A DNA stretch of 64,000 nt from Lindgomyces ingoldianus (GCF_010093535.1 NW_022985163.1:458666-522665), one strand, 5' to 3'; counted from the stretch's first letter, positions 32,476 through 45,595 are shown. Translations and numbers: made by a program. Notes: a model not told the origin generated them from the letters alone.

Positions 32476-35400
32476 GAAACTACTAGAAATATAAAGAATT
32501 CTATAACTATAACCTTTATAAAATAGAACTTTATAAAGTAATCTTTAATAATAACTATAACACTTATAAAGTTATAAAGAAGATTACTATAGTCTACTAC
32601 AACATTTTAAATAAAAAAAAATAATAAATTTTTTTTAAAAAGATCTTAGTAAAAAAAATAAGCTTTAACTAGCACCTAACGCCTTTATAAACCCTAGCTC
32701 TATTAGAAAAGTAACTAGATACACTACCTCTAGTACTAGTAGTAATAAGAAAAGAGCTAGAGCTACAACAAATCTACAGATACTGTATTTTATATAAAAG
32801 TAAAAGGCATAACGCCTACTATTATAAATATAAGAATTATCCTCTATAGATAATCTAAACAAAGAAATACCTTTAATAGGCCTAAATATAACTTATACTA
32901 ATCTACACTAATCTTAAATAATGTCTATTTACCTAGTATTTTTATATAAATAAATATTGCACTTAACACTAGCTAACTAAGCACAGGGCTAGCTAGTGGC
33001 TAATAGGCGTATAAGAAAGTAATAGGTTTACAGACACCCTAACAGAATTAGCTACAACATGTAAAATGCTAAATTGTTAGCACTGCAGCATAGGTCTACC
33101 CTATAAAAGGAAACTCTAGACTAAATGTAAAAACACCTCTAATTACCCCTTCTACTATTTCTAGTAAAAAGCTAATTAGCAGAATAATTAGCTTCTATAT
33201 TACTATAAAGTAAAAAGCATTAACTGCCTAGTTAATAACTATATAGTAAAAGATTACTAGCAATTTAAAGTTATAGCTAATAAAGTAGATAAATAAATAT
33301 ATAGTCTTCTAAACATTAAAAAAAACAACTTTAGTATAAACTATAATAAAGTCTACTATAATATAAAAGTCTTAGTAGCAGTAGAATAAAGCCTAGAAAA
33401 AAGCCTAATAGCTAACTGCACACTTAAATTTTCTAAAGAAATAGTATGTAAAGGCATTACACTAATTAATAGTAGATGTACGTTTATAGTAATTAACTCT
33501 AAGTAAGTTAAAAATTATAAAATACTATATTAAATAAAAAAGTAACTCTTTTAAGTATCTCTAGCAAACACATCTTTAATTAAATATAGTAGAGAAAAAA
33601 TTTAACTAGAAACTAAAAAATTAACTTTAAAAACTAATATAACAACTAACTAAATATCTCTAAGCATACTACTACTAAAAGGCAAATACTAAATTATACT
33701 AGAATATAACTAGCTTTATTAATATAACTTTAAGATAAACTAAAAAACTATAACAGTAAAAGTAAAAGCTAAACACTTATAAAGCAACTTAAAAAAGCAA
33801 GAGGTCTAGAGATTCCCCTATTAAGAACTAAAAGCACACGCTATCTATATAATAAAGAAAAAACTTAAAGAAATCTCTTTTAAAAAAAAAAAAGACCTAA
33901 ACTAAGTAGAAATTTACTAAATTATAGAAAAACTTAAAAAAAAACTTCTAAAAGAATACTAAAAATATAAGAACATATTTATAACCTCTAAAAATCTAGA
34001 AGAATTACCTCTATATTAGCCTTAGAACTATATAATTAACCTTAAACCTAACCCCTAGCTAAAGACCTATAAGCTGCGCCCTCTTACAGCAGTACAAAAA
34101 GAAGCGCTATAAAAGTATATAAACTGTATGCTAGTAAAAGAACACATCTAAGAAAGTAAAAGCTCTATAGCATTAGCAGTAGTCTTTGTAAGAAAGAAAA
34201 ACAGGAAGGTTAGAGTTTATTAAGACTATAAAACCTTAAATAATAACACTATAAAAGATTAGTTTTCTTTTCCTATTATCTAAAATATTATAAACTAGTT
34301 AAAAGGAACTAAGCACTTTACTAAGTTTAACATCTAAAACAGATTTAATAAAATAAGAATAAAAAAAGAACATGAATAAATAATAGCTTTTAAAACCTTA
34401 TAAGCTTTTTATAAGCTTTTTATTATACTATTTAGACTAACACCTCTATAACTTTTTAAAAAGTAATTAACATAGCACTTAACTCTTATTTAGACATCTT
34501 TGTTTTAGTATATCTAAACAACATCTTTATATACACAAAGGAAGACAAACTAGACTATGTAATAAAAGTATAAATAGTGTTAGATAAACTTTAAAAGTAT
34601 AGACTTTATCTATAGCTAAAAAAATATAAATTTAACATATAAAAAATAGACTACCTTAAATTTATTATTAATAAAGAAGAAATAAAAATAGACCTTACTA
34701 AAGTAAGTAAAGTACTTAAATAGCTAACACTAGAAACTGTTATAGAAATTAAAGGATTTCTAGGTTTTACTAGCTATGTGCAAAGAATAATTAAAGACTA
34801 CTTAAAGATTACACTACCTCTTATAGACACTACTTTAAAAGAAAGAGCTACACAGAAATTCTAATAAACAACAGAAATAAAAGAAGCCTTTTAAAAGTTA
34901 AAATAAATAATAATAAGCTACTCTATCCTTAAGATATATAACTCTATATTAGAAATAAAAGTGCACACTAATGCTTTTCTAAGAGCAGAGGGAGCAGCAC
35001 TCTCTTAAAAATAAAAAAACAGTTAATAGCATCTAGTAGCCTACTACTTAGTAAAGTTTACACTATTAGAATAAAAATATAGCATCTCTAACAAAGAACT
35101 AAAAGCTATAGTTAATGCATGTAGAAACTAGAAAGTTAAACTCTAAAGCCTTAGTTAATAATTTATAATCCTTACTAACTACATAAACTTTATAACCTTT
35201 CTTAACACTAAAAAACTTTTACTAATGCATGTACAATAAGCTATAGAACTTGCCTAATTTAATTTTATTATTAAACATGTAGCAGAAAGCAGTAACTAAT
35301 AAGTAGACACTCTAAGCTAACACGCTAACTACTTTAAAAAGAATAAAGAAAATTTTAAGAAATTTACAATCTTTAAGGAAACCCTAAAAGAACTAATTTA

Positions 35401-36368
35401 TAAAGGACTAAACTAAGAAAAACTACTATGTTCTTTTATAATAGTTAAACAAGGATAGAAGAACCTAATAAAAGAATATTATAAAGCTCCTATGTTTAGA
35501 CACCTAGGCATAGGATCACTATAAAAAAATATTAAAGACGCTATACTCTAAAAGGTACCCTAATTAAAACAAGTACTTAGTAAAATAGAAAGGATAGCCT
35601 ACTAGCAAGAATACTTAGAAACCTATTAAGAGCCTGTTAAACGCCTTCTAGGCCTTTTACAAATACTTAGAGTCCCTTCTAAACAAAACTACCTAGGAGA
35701 AAGCTCCCTAGACTAGAAAATATTACTATTAGTTAAAACTGCAGCAGCATTAGCTAGCTACAATGTAGGAAGTCTGCAACCCTTTAACATAGGCTAAAAA
35801 GGAGGAAGACCTGCTGCTTTTGCTTTAAGCGCTTTAAGCTTATCTAAGAATAAAAGGTCTTTTTTTAAATACTTTACCTTTTAATTCTTTAACACCTTTA
35901 ACTATTTATAAGCCCTTTTTTTATAAGAAATAATTAACTAAAAATGTTTTAATAACTTTTTTTTTATATATTTTATTTTCCTAAACTGCTTCTACTTTAG
36001 CTAGAAGCTTTTTACGCTCCTGCTCTAAATAATTCTAGGCTGCGTTAGACATAAAAGTATTATAATAACTACTCTTTTACACGCACTCTACACACTTGTC
36101 TAATAACAAGGACATTATGTAAGAGAACTTACTTAAATAACAAGCGCTATAGGAACGCATCTCTGTACAATAAAAAGAATTAAGACAGGTAATAGTGCAA
36201 AGGCAATAAGTAACAGCAGAGGAATAAGAAGCCTAATAAGGCATAGTTAGAAAAACTAGACATTAAGCTAGGCTTTAAAAAAAAGCATGTACTAGCTAAA
36301 AAAAAGATCTAACGCTTATAATAAAAAAAACATAATAGTAAGAACGCTAACTAGAAGAGAAGCCTACG

Positions 36369-36964
36369 TGTTATAGCTAATAGATAGACTGTAATAACCT
36401 AATTAGCTGTCCTACACAGCTCTAACAACGTTAGATAGAAGATGCTTAGCCCTGCGCTAAACAAATTACATAATAAGATAAATAAGAAATAGCTTTAGCT
36501 TTTAGATAAAAGCCTAGTAGAGTGCATTATCTAATAAGCTTTGCTAGTTTGCAGGCTTGTAGGCTATGCAGGCTATGTAGAAACAAGCATGCAAGCGTGC
36601 AGAGCATGCAAACCTATGTATATAGTCTAGATTACAACTATAGTTAGAAGGTTGTAATTACTATTTAGTCTTTACTTACCTACTTAATAGACTAAGAGGC
36701 ATTAAAACTTTTATAAAAAGGACATTGCTGCCTTATATATTTTACACTATATATACCTTCTTTTCTATCCTTACAGATTAGGTTTGCTAGCTCCCTATAC
36801 AGCTACTAGGCTAAACCACAACCTGCCTTCTTTATCCTGCTGAACCTACACTCTGCTTAACAGACTGTACACCCGATCTAGCTAAGTTCTACCCCTACCG
36901 CTAACCACACCATAGGCCGTCGTACTCTCGAAATTACCATCTCGCCGGAGTAAGGATTGTAACA
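36369..36964 (+). repeat. 3' LTR of the Gypsy element
   Basis: 596 bp. Damage is the reverse of the 5' LTR: the first about 170 bases are RIPed (CGTTAGATAG), while the end is clean (CCATCTCGCCGGAGTAAGG). Confidence 0.92.
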
Positions 36965-38535
36965 ATACGCTAATTCTTTTATATAGAATTAAGCTTAGCT
37001 AGATACATTCTAAACCCTATATACTTATGTTAAAGACTAGTCTAAGACTAGTGCTAAATAAGATTACTTACTAGCTATCTACTTTCTATCTATATTTATA
37101 GTTATAGCTGCAAATCTGCTTTTATAAATATGTTTCTATTTAATATTACACTTTATAATTTTTTTAAGTAGTTTAAAAAGTCTTTTAAATGTAATTTAGT
37201 ATATCTTATAGTAATTAACATTTATAAGCACTTAAGCAAAAGTAAATACTATAAAAATGTTAGTAATATGTTTTTATAAAGTTTTAATTAACTTACTTTT
37301 ACTATGTCTTAGTAGCATGCATATAAAAATAATTTTATTAAAGAAAAAGTTATACACACACTTATATAACATATTTATCTTAAATATTTTTTATTTAAAG
37401 AAGACCTTAGCTTACTTTTTATAAAAGTAGAATATTATAACACTAAACTTACTATATTTAATCTTTTTTATATATGCCTATTTAACAGCTTATTAGCATG
37501 CATAATAAAAATAAATCTAATACTATTTTATACTAAATTTAGTTTACTCTTATAATTTTACTTATATTTAAATAATACACTAGTAAGGCTTTACTTATTA
37601 GGCTAGCATAAAAGCTTCTTCTTTTATATATACTAGTGTATTTATAATAGGTTGTTAAGGCTAGCATGCACCTTTTTAGAGGTTAAAGCCTAATACTAGC
37701 AGCACTACTTTTATAGCTTTAGGCTAGCTTTAAACTAGGCTATATAAAATTAAAAACACCTTCTTAATAATTTAAAGTATAGGCTTACTAAGTATAAAGT
37801 TAAAGTAAAAAAGCTTATAGTATATAGTAAATAGCTACTTTATATATTTAATAAGAGTCTTTTTTAGTGTAAAAAGGCTATAGGAATAAGTTCTAATCTA
37901 GGTTATAAGTACATAAAGTAACATAATAAGGTTATTAAGTATTTACACTACAACTTTACACTTATAGTTATTATAATGTACTATTTTTTTAGCCCTATAA
38001 ATAATCTATTTCTAAACACATTATAAGCATAATATAAAAAAGAATAAAGAAAGATAAACTTACTATAAAAAGCTATATTTAACTTAACTAGCTTTATAAT
38101 ATAGTAATTAGCTAGTGTGTCTAAAGAACATCTATTCTAAATTAAATTACATAATAAATTATAATTAATTATTACTATATTAATACCTTACTAAAAATAG
38201 TCCTTGCAGATTAATACATTAGCGCGTTTATTACAGCACCTAATATAGTATTAAGGGCAACTATAGGCATTTTAAATCTTATTAGTATAAATAACTTAAG
38301 TAAATTAGATATACTTATAAGTTTTTTTTTACTTTTTTAATTAGTACTTATAATTAAGTTACTATTACTAATAGCTTTTTTTAGCTTATATCTTTTTTAG
38401 TACTTAGTAATACTTTATTATTTTATTAAAGTAGCTAGAAGTTTTAAAAACTTTAAATAAAGCTCTTTTATTTATAATTATTTTCTATGTGTAAGTTGTA
38501 ACATGTGTGTGCGTTATATGTAGTAAGTTAGGATA
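36965..38535. other. RIPed AT-rich DNA, unidentified
   Basis: No readable domain on either strand; saturated with TA, TAG and TAA. The last five bases are the target duplication of the next element. Confidence 0.55.
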
Positions 38536-38737
38536 TGTCACAGTCAGCATGCTCAAGCTATAAGCAAGAGATGGTGTAACTCAACTAGATTAAACTAAGG
38601 AGCAGAGGAGCTGCTCTGCAAGTTTAATATACATGTGTGCCCCTGCTAAGGCGCTACTTATAGCACTAGCGTGCTACTTGTTGCGCAAGCAAGGGAGCTA
38701 ATGCCGCAGAGCATGTAACGCAGTACGCGCTGTTACA
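38536..38737 (-). repeat. LTR of the gag-only element (left)
   Basis: 202 bp. Outer end clean (TGTCACAGTCAGC), inner end mutated (GTAACGCAGTACGC). Confidence 0.9.
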
Positions 38738-40121
38738 TTACCCCCCTCTAAAGCTTAATTTTTATGTACAAAAAAGAAGCTTAAAATTAAGCTAAAGAAA
38801 AGAAAAAGAAAAAAATAAACTTTATAGCCTACTTATAGCGTGATTTAGTTAACAAGGTTGTTGTTACTATTGCAGCTGCTATTATCCTCTGTGTTAGGCT
38901 AATAGTAGCCTAGTGCTAGCTTTAGTTGTTAAACTACTAATTATTTTGCTAGCTATATAGTTGCAATGCGCCTAGTAACTGCTAAGAGCTAGGGGCAGTT
39001 CTGTACCTAGTAAGCTACTAAACCACATTGTACGCATCTCCCTGCCTTCCTCCATTGTGCGCGCTAGAGAGGAGAGACTAACCCAGCTCTAGTGCTAGCA
39101 CTAGTGCTAGCACTAGATGTAGCTGCAGCAACGTTAATTGTATTAATGCTAATAGCGTTAATGCTACTAAGGTCTATTTTATTAGGTTAGGTATACAGAG
39201 CATGCGAATATGCATTTAATTGTGTAGCTAAACGCTGCGCAGCTTGCAGGAATGCTAGATAGTTATCTAGCAGCGTTAATTAGCTATCTAGTGTACGTTA
39301 AATTAAGGCATTAAGACCTTAGCAAAACATTAAGATCTTAATAGTAGCTAGCTAACCTCTTCTTTTAGCTTTATATAAGATCTGCTTAAATTTAGCAATA
39401 TATATAAGTAAAAGTTTACTATTATTCTAGCATATCTTATGTAGAGCCTGCTAGGCCTTACAGATATTATTAGGATTAGTGTACACCTGTTGCAGTTACT
39501 GCAGAATTGTCTTATAGTCCTAGTAACCTTGTTCTTTAGCATCTAATAGCAGCAGTAGTACAGTAGCCTACACTATAGGCTCTAAGTTGTTCTATATAAA
39601 GTAGAACTAGGCTGTACTATCTTTAATTACACTACTATTAATTATAATCTTAGCCTTAATAGTAAGCAGCTATGTTTTAAACCTATATAGCTTACTATTA
39701 AACTTAGTAGGCATTAGAAAGACTAGCTTTATACATAAAAGTAAAAAAGTAATAATACTAAGTGTGCTACACAACATCTAGTTCTTAGCATGTAGGCTTT
39801 AAATCTCCTACTAAAACTTAGAGCGTAGTGCTTAAATTTTAGCATAGAGCTGTTAAATTAGGTTGTTTATTATATAAAGAAAGAAAAAAGCAAAAAGCTA
39901 ACTATGTACATGTACATAATAAAGGTATAAGTGTACTCTAACTAATCTTACTTTCTAAGATTAGAAAAGAGGTTGTGCACTGTCTCTACTGTTAACTTAA
40001 TAGAGTATGTTAGCGTCTGTTAACCTAGAGTTATGTGCGTGTGCGTGTGCGTGAAAAAACTTAGGCGTGTGCATGTGCATATATACTTAAGCTTTTATGT
40101 TACCTAAGAAGTTTAATCTAA

Positions 40122-40323
40122 TGTTATAGTTAGCATGCTTAAGCTACAAGCAAGAGGTAGTGTAACTTAACTAGATTAAACTAAGGAGCAGAGGAGCTGC
40201 TCTGCAAGTTTAATATACATGTGTGCCCCTGCTAAGGCGCTACTTGTAGCACTAGCGTGCTACTTGTTGCGCAAGCGAGGGAGCTAATGCCGCAGAGCAT
40301 GTGACGCGGTACGCGCTGTTACA
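40122..40323 (-). repeat. LTR of the gag-only element (right)
   Basis: 202 bp. Inner end mutated (TGTTATAGTTAGC), outer end clean (GTGACGCGGTACGC). Confidence 0.9.
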
Positions 40324-40663
40324 GGATATATATACTAGTAAGCTTTAATGCCTTTGCACTGCATAGTCTAGCGCATATAGGGGACACCTAAGTAAGTAGA
40401 TGTAGTTAGCTTCTATAACACCTTCTAGTTAAAAAAGTACTGTGTATTATACTTTAAATTTATTAAAATTAAAATCTATTTAGGTTTAATAAATATATAC
40501 TTATAAAGCTTTAATAAGTAGTTTATAGTTACTATAAAAGTTACTTACATTAATTACTATTATATAGCTACTAAGATGTGTTAGAGGGTATTTAGAAATT
40601 AACTTAACACAAGTAAGTTTAGCTATTATAAAAAGTAAATTTATACTAAATATAAAAATAGTA
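40324..40663. other. RIPed AT-rich spacer
   Basis: No readable feature; ends with the TA that flanks the next element. Confidence 0.55.
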
Positions 40664-41811
40664 ACGTACCTAACAGGTTAGCTAGCCACACAGGTTAGCT
40701 GGCCACACAGGTTAGCTGGCTACTTTTGCTAAGCCCCTACTAAAACCACCCTATTCTCTTGCAAAATAGCCTACTTTAGCCCTATATAAAGTAATACAAC
40801 ATAAGATATTATTTAGAGTCTACTTTTACTACTTACTTACACATACATAAGTTATGCCTAGTTTAATTACACTACCTGCATTGCCTTTAACTTAGCTTAC
40901 TTTTTTTAGCGCACACTTATGTTTTTAGCTTTTTTTTATTACTACGCGCTCTAAACTCTTTTAAAGCAGTTAAATAAGCTTTATTTTTAACTATTAAAGT
41001 CTTTTTTACTTAAATCTACTTCTTTTTATATAATTTATATTATGTAGTAGCTTTATTTACTGCTTAAAGCTTTATAATTTTATAGCCTACTTTATTATAT
41101 TAATGCTCTAAATAACTATTATCTACTTTTTATTACTTTACTATATTGTTTTTAGCTATTTTTATTTTTTTAAAGCTGTAATAACTACTCTAGTTAATAT
41201 CTAGCTTATTATAAAGCTTAACTTATTAAAGTTATACTTATCTTTATCTTAGATACTATACTTAGCTTTTATATTAGCTACTAGGTAAAACTAGCTTTAG
41301 ATAACCTCTAGATTCTTATAAAGCACTCTTTTATAATTATACTTATAATTAAACTTTATTATAAACTTAAAGTAGTGCTTAACTTACATACTAGGCTAGT
41401 TTAAGCTAACTTAGCCTAGATTACACTTTATAAGTAAGAAATTAGCTATATTAGCTATAGCTATAAGCCTAAGAGAAAATCTATGTGTAATAAGCTTAAG
41501 TATATACTTAATAACTACTTTTTTTTAAGCTTAGTTAGATTTTTTAATTTAAGCTAGCATTCTGCTTTTAAAGGCTGTCTAGCGCGTTAATTGCTTAGTG
41601 TTATGTAAAAGACATTATAAATAGCTATAGTGTGTTATAAGAAAAGTTTTAAGTCTTATTTAAAAGCTTAAAGAGTAAGCTATATTTAACATTCTTTAGA
41701 AAATTTAATCTAGTGTTGTTGTTAAGGCATTATATAGATAGGTAGAGTGTAGTAGGGGCTTAGCAAAAGTGGCCGGCCAACCTGTGTGGCTGGCCAACCT
41801 GTTAGGTACGT
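40664..41811 (-). mobile_element. Pogo/Fot1-type DNA transposon, short copy A
   Basis: 1148 bp between TA dinucleotides (40662-40663, 41812-41813). Ends begin ACGTACCTAACAGGTT and carry 17-bp sub-repeats (AGGTTGGCCGGCCACAC); the left end has three and the right end two. The interior is the RIPed inverse of copy B, with N-terminal transposase relics on the minus strand. Too short for a full transposase of this family, so non-autonomous. Confidence 0.82.
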
Positions 41812-42583
41812 TATATTTACTTTAGACTTTAAAGCTATTTTATAAAGTTATTTAATTAGCTATTAAAAAAGTTATATAAGACATTACATATATTATTAAA
41901 ATTATTATTTTTTAGGTTATTAAAATTATTATTAAATAATATGTCTTCTAGTTCTAGTATCTTATTATTAAGACTAAAAAGTTATTTAGGTAAAGAAGAC
42001 TAGATGTATTTCTCTAGCAAAAGTTTAAGAGTATTAAAAGATAGCTAGAGTAGTACTATAGTAACATAAACATAATTAAAAATAAATAAAAAAAGAAGTA
42101 AAAAGTAACATACATTAACTACCTCTTAATAGTAAGATGTTAGAATACATAGAGTAGAAAAAAAAAGATGTAGCTAAGTAATAGTAAAAATATAGAATAA
42201 TACTAAGCAGGTTTAGAACTAGTCTAGAATAAGTCCTAGTCTAGATAGTAACTAATCCTACCTAATTTTTACCTAGAAAAAGAACATAACGCAAACTATA
42301 GTATACACTAAATAACAAGTAGTATCTTGCGTAAAATATGTGTAAAATAAAAGTAACTTTAGATAGTATTTAAATAGCCTTTAAAATATGTTTAAATAGC
42401 CTTTACATCTAGAACGCTATGTAAAATAAAGATAAAGTTTTTATATAAGGCTAGTTTACTCTAGCACTGCGTAAGATATAATAAGATATTTAATAAAGTA
42501 ATAATAAGTTAAAAACTACTTATAATAACATCTTAAATACTTTACACTTAGTAATTACAACTGCCTTACTACTAGGTGTATAA
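41812..42583. other. RIPed AT-rich spacer
   Basis: No readable feature apart from being target DNA for the flanking insertions. Confidence 0.55.
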
Positions 42584-42893
42584 TGTAACGATTCTCGTTA
42601 CATCTCGGGTCGCCCGGAACCCATCCGAAGGGTCCCCGTATCGGCTCTGACCCTGGCTCGACCCTGACTCGACCTGGCCCCGACTCTGCCCTGCCCCCTG
42701 CTGTTACCCCTATTCCCTCATGTATTTAGTCGCACCTCGCCCCGTAGCTAGCTCGGTAGTTTTCTGATATCCTACGTACAAGGCCTATAGGTGTTATTGG
42801 TATTCCCAGGTCTCTGAGTCCCCACGCACTCCCATATGCCTCTGAGTGGATTCATACCGCATTCGGACCCATTGTCTTGCCTGCGCCGTTACA
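42584..42893. mobile_element. Solo LTR, un-RIPed, copy 2 (inverse of copy 1)
   Basis: 310 bp, TGTAACGATTC..GCGCCGTTACA, flanked by perfect TATAA duplications (42579-42583, 42894-42898). It is the reverse complement of 24217-24505 with about 20 bp more in a CGACCC-type tandem stretch. GC-rich, with CpA intact. Confidence 0.85.
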
Positions 42894-44463
42894 TATAAGA
42901 GATAAAGAGTAAATCTAGAATAGTTTTAGACAGAATTTATATAGGTTCTTAATAACCTTGTATGCTACTACTACAGTTAACTCCTAAAATAGCCTTTTTA
43001 TAGAGGCAGTCTAATGTGTACATTAATGTTAGTATTTCTACCTTCTTTGCATAGTTTAGCTTGTAAAAGAATGCAGTTATAAACCTAATTAAAACTAGAT
43101 TTAAACACATCTAGACTTTACCTAGCTGCTAACATGCAGTACACTACTATGTAGAGTTATCTTAGCAACTAATGCGCTAACTTCTTACTACTATTGCCTA
43201 AATAGTTGTCTACATATAAATTAGTATTAATTTGCTATTAAAACACCTTTATAGTTATATCTAAATCTATTACTATGCTTTTACATAATGTTATGTTCCT
43301 TTTCTAGCTAAAAAACTATATAGGCCTTTTTTATATTAAGCCTTTTATTATTATATTATAATTTAATTACTTTTAAGAAGCTTTTTCTTAAATATTAAAA
43401 ACTATATAATAAGACTAACAGCATGCCTGTAAAGAAAAGTAGTATTTATAAACTAGTATAAAAAACTAAAAAATTTATAGTTATAAGTAAATATAAACTT
43501 TATTTACACTTATTTACTTTATATAACAGCTTACACAGAGAAATAATAATAAAAAAAAAGTATTAAATGCTATCTAAATTAAAGTATATAAGTGTTTTTA
43601 CTATATTAAATAAAACTTTAACATATGTAATATAAGTATTTACTTATTTTTAGTACTATTTTAAATGCATTAAGCTATATTTTTAAACTAAAAATAACTT
43701 ATAAACTATGTTTACTACTACTATTTTTAGTTATACTGTATACTGTAACTAGATAAGGAGCTAGAGGTAACATGTAAGAAGTAGATTAAGAGCATGTTAG
43801 CTACCTCTTCTCTTTAACTACTACTAATGTAGTCTAGAATACTATATAGAGCTAATAGAGCTTATATAACATGTTATATAAAAGCTTAGATCCCTAAGCC
43901 TTCTTTTATTACTATAAGTCCCTCTGCCTTTATGCAACTACTGTCCCTATCCTGTTTACAACACTAATAGTAGTAATAATAATAAAAATATAGTAAAAAT
44001 TAGCAACATAATAAATAATTTTAAAAAGCTTTAAAAAATTTTAAAAGATAGTGTTATCTTTTTTTAGACATATCTAAATAAGTTTATTAAAGAAACTTTT
44101 AAAGATAATGTCTTTCCTAACACTATAAAGCCTATGCTAGAGGGCATAGCTAACTAATTAAATTTACTTTCTAATGCTATTAAAAGCAGATTATAATTAG
44201 ACTAAAAAAGACATACTTATAATAGTAAATCTAAGGCTTATAGTAAAAACTAATTAGAATAGTTAATAAAAAAAGTGCAGCACTAGACATTTCTAAAGGT
44301 AATAAACACTACTTAAAGGTATTTATATTTTTATTTAATTAGTAACTAGATAAGAGATAACTACTACATTAATAAAAAAAGGCCTTAAAAATGCTAGTAT
44401 AAAAAGTAAAAAATACTAAAAAGATATAAAAATAAAATAAAGTAAGTTTTTATTATATTTATA
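42894..44463. other. RIPed AT-rich spacer
   Basis: Saturated with stops. Some long Lys/Asn/Ile-rich frames suggest an old repeat, but no family is readable. Confidence 0.5.
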
Positions 44464-45595
44464 ACGTACCTAACAGGTTGGCCGGCCACACAGGTTGGCC
44501 GGCTACTTTTGCTAAGCCCCCACTAAACTCTACCTATCTACATAATGCCTTAACAACAACACTAGATTAAATCTTCTAAAGAACGTTAGATATAGCTTGC
44601 TCTTTAGGCTCTTAAATAAGACTTAAAACTCTTTTTATAACACACTGCAGCTATTTATAATGTCTCTTACACAACACTAAGCAATTAACACGCTAGACAG
44701 CCTTTATAAGTAGAATGCTAGCCTAAATTAAGGAATCTAACTAAGCTTAAAAAGAAAGTAGTTATTAAGTATATACTTAAGCTTATTACACGTAAATTTC
44801 CTTTTAGGCTTATAGCTATAGCTAATATAGCTAATTTCTTACCTGTAAAGTGTAATCTAGGCTAGGTTAGCTTAAACTAGACTAGTATGTAAGTTAAGCA
44901 CTGCTCTAAGTTTATAATAAAGTTTAATTATAAGTATAATTATAAGAGAGCACTTTATAAGAATCTAGAAGTTATCTAGAGCTAGTTTTACCTTATAGCT
45001 AACATAAAAGCTAAGTATAGTATTTAAGATAAAAACAGGTATAACTTTAATAAGTTAGGCTTTATAATAAGCTAGATATTAACTAGAGCAGTTATTATAG
45101 CTTTAAAGAGATAAAGACAGCTAAAAGTAATATAGTAAAGTAATAAAAAGTAAACAATAGTTATCTAAAGCATTAATATAATAAGGTAGGCTATAAGATT
45201 ATAAAGCTTTAAGTAGTAAATAAGGCTACTACGTAACATAAATTATATAAAAGGAAGTAGATTTAGGCAAAAAAGACTTTAATAGTTAAGAATAGGGCTT
45301 GTCTAACTGCTCTAAAGGAGTTTAGAGCGCGTAGTAATAGAAAGAAGCTAAAGACGCAGGTGCACGCTAAAAAAAGTAAGCTAAGTTAAAAGTAATGTAA
45401 GTAGTGTAATTAGACTAGGCATAACTTATGTATGTGTAAGTAAGTAGTAAAAGTAGACTCTAAATAATATCTTGTGTTGTATTACTCTATACAGGGCTAA
45501 AGTGGGCTGTTTTGCAAGAGAATAGGGTGGTTTTAGTAGGGGCTTAGTAAAAGTGGCCGGCCAACCTGTGTGGCCGGCCAACCTGTTAGGTACGT
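44464..45595 (+). mobile_element. Pogo/Fot1-type DNA transposon, short copy B
   Basis: 1132 bp between TA dinucleotides (44462-44463, 45596-45597), with clean GGTTGGCCGGCCACAC-type inverted ends. The plus strand reads a decayed transposase N-terminus: AAIYNVSYTTLS (first helix-turn-helix), a Tc5-type second DNA-binding domain (NYKRALYKNLEVI), and the start of the DDE domain as YNFNKLGFI at about 45045-45065, where YNFDETGF is usual. The catalytic core is then cut short, so this is a deletion derivative. It is inverted relative to copy A. Confidence 0.82.

Larger units (their letters stand above)
23477..36964 (+). mobile_element. Gypsy (Ty3) LTR retrotransposon, RIPed, with nested insertions
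   Basis: Both LTRs are 596 bp (23477-24072 and 36369-36964), start TGTTA and end TAACA, and are flanked by the same 5 bp, ATACG (23472-23476 and 36965-36969), so both ends come from one insertion. Relics on the plus strand, full of TAG/TAA, run in order: gag with a zinc-knuckle relic near 25390-25440; a retropepsin zone; reverse transcriptase at about 34000-34700 (KEHI.ESKSSIALAVVFVRKK; YLNNIFIY where Y-DD is expected, at about 34510-34533); RNase H to about 35330; and a zinc-binding integrase N-terminus at about 35440-35640 (HLGIGSL). The order RT-RNaseH-integrase defines Gypsy. The integrase core is not readable after 35700. A Copia element sits at 25797-32475 and a solo LTR at 24217-24505. 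Confidence 0.9.
38536..40323 (-). mobile_element. Short gag-only LTR element (non-autonomous)
   Basis: Two 202-bp LTRs (38536-38737 and 40122-40323), TGT..ACA, with perfect GGATA target duplications (38531-38535 and 40324-40328). A purine run (AGAGGGGGGTAA on the minus strand) beside the left LTR is a polypurine tract and sets minus orientation. The interior reads gag in fragments on the minus strand: LQQVYTNPNNICKA, YIAKFKQILYKAKR, and a CCHC knuckle relic CVQCGLVAYWVQNC in which His has become Tyr (about 39010-39050). There is no room for pol (about 1.4 kb interior). It is therefore a gag-only, TRIM/LARD-like element needing polymerase from another element. Confidence 0.85.
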
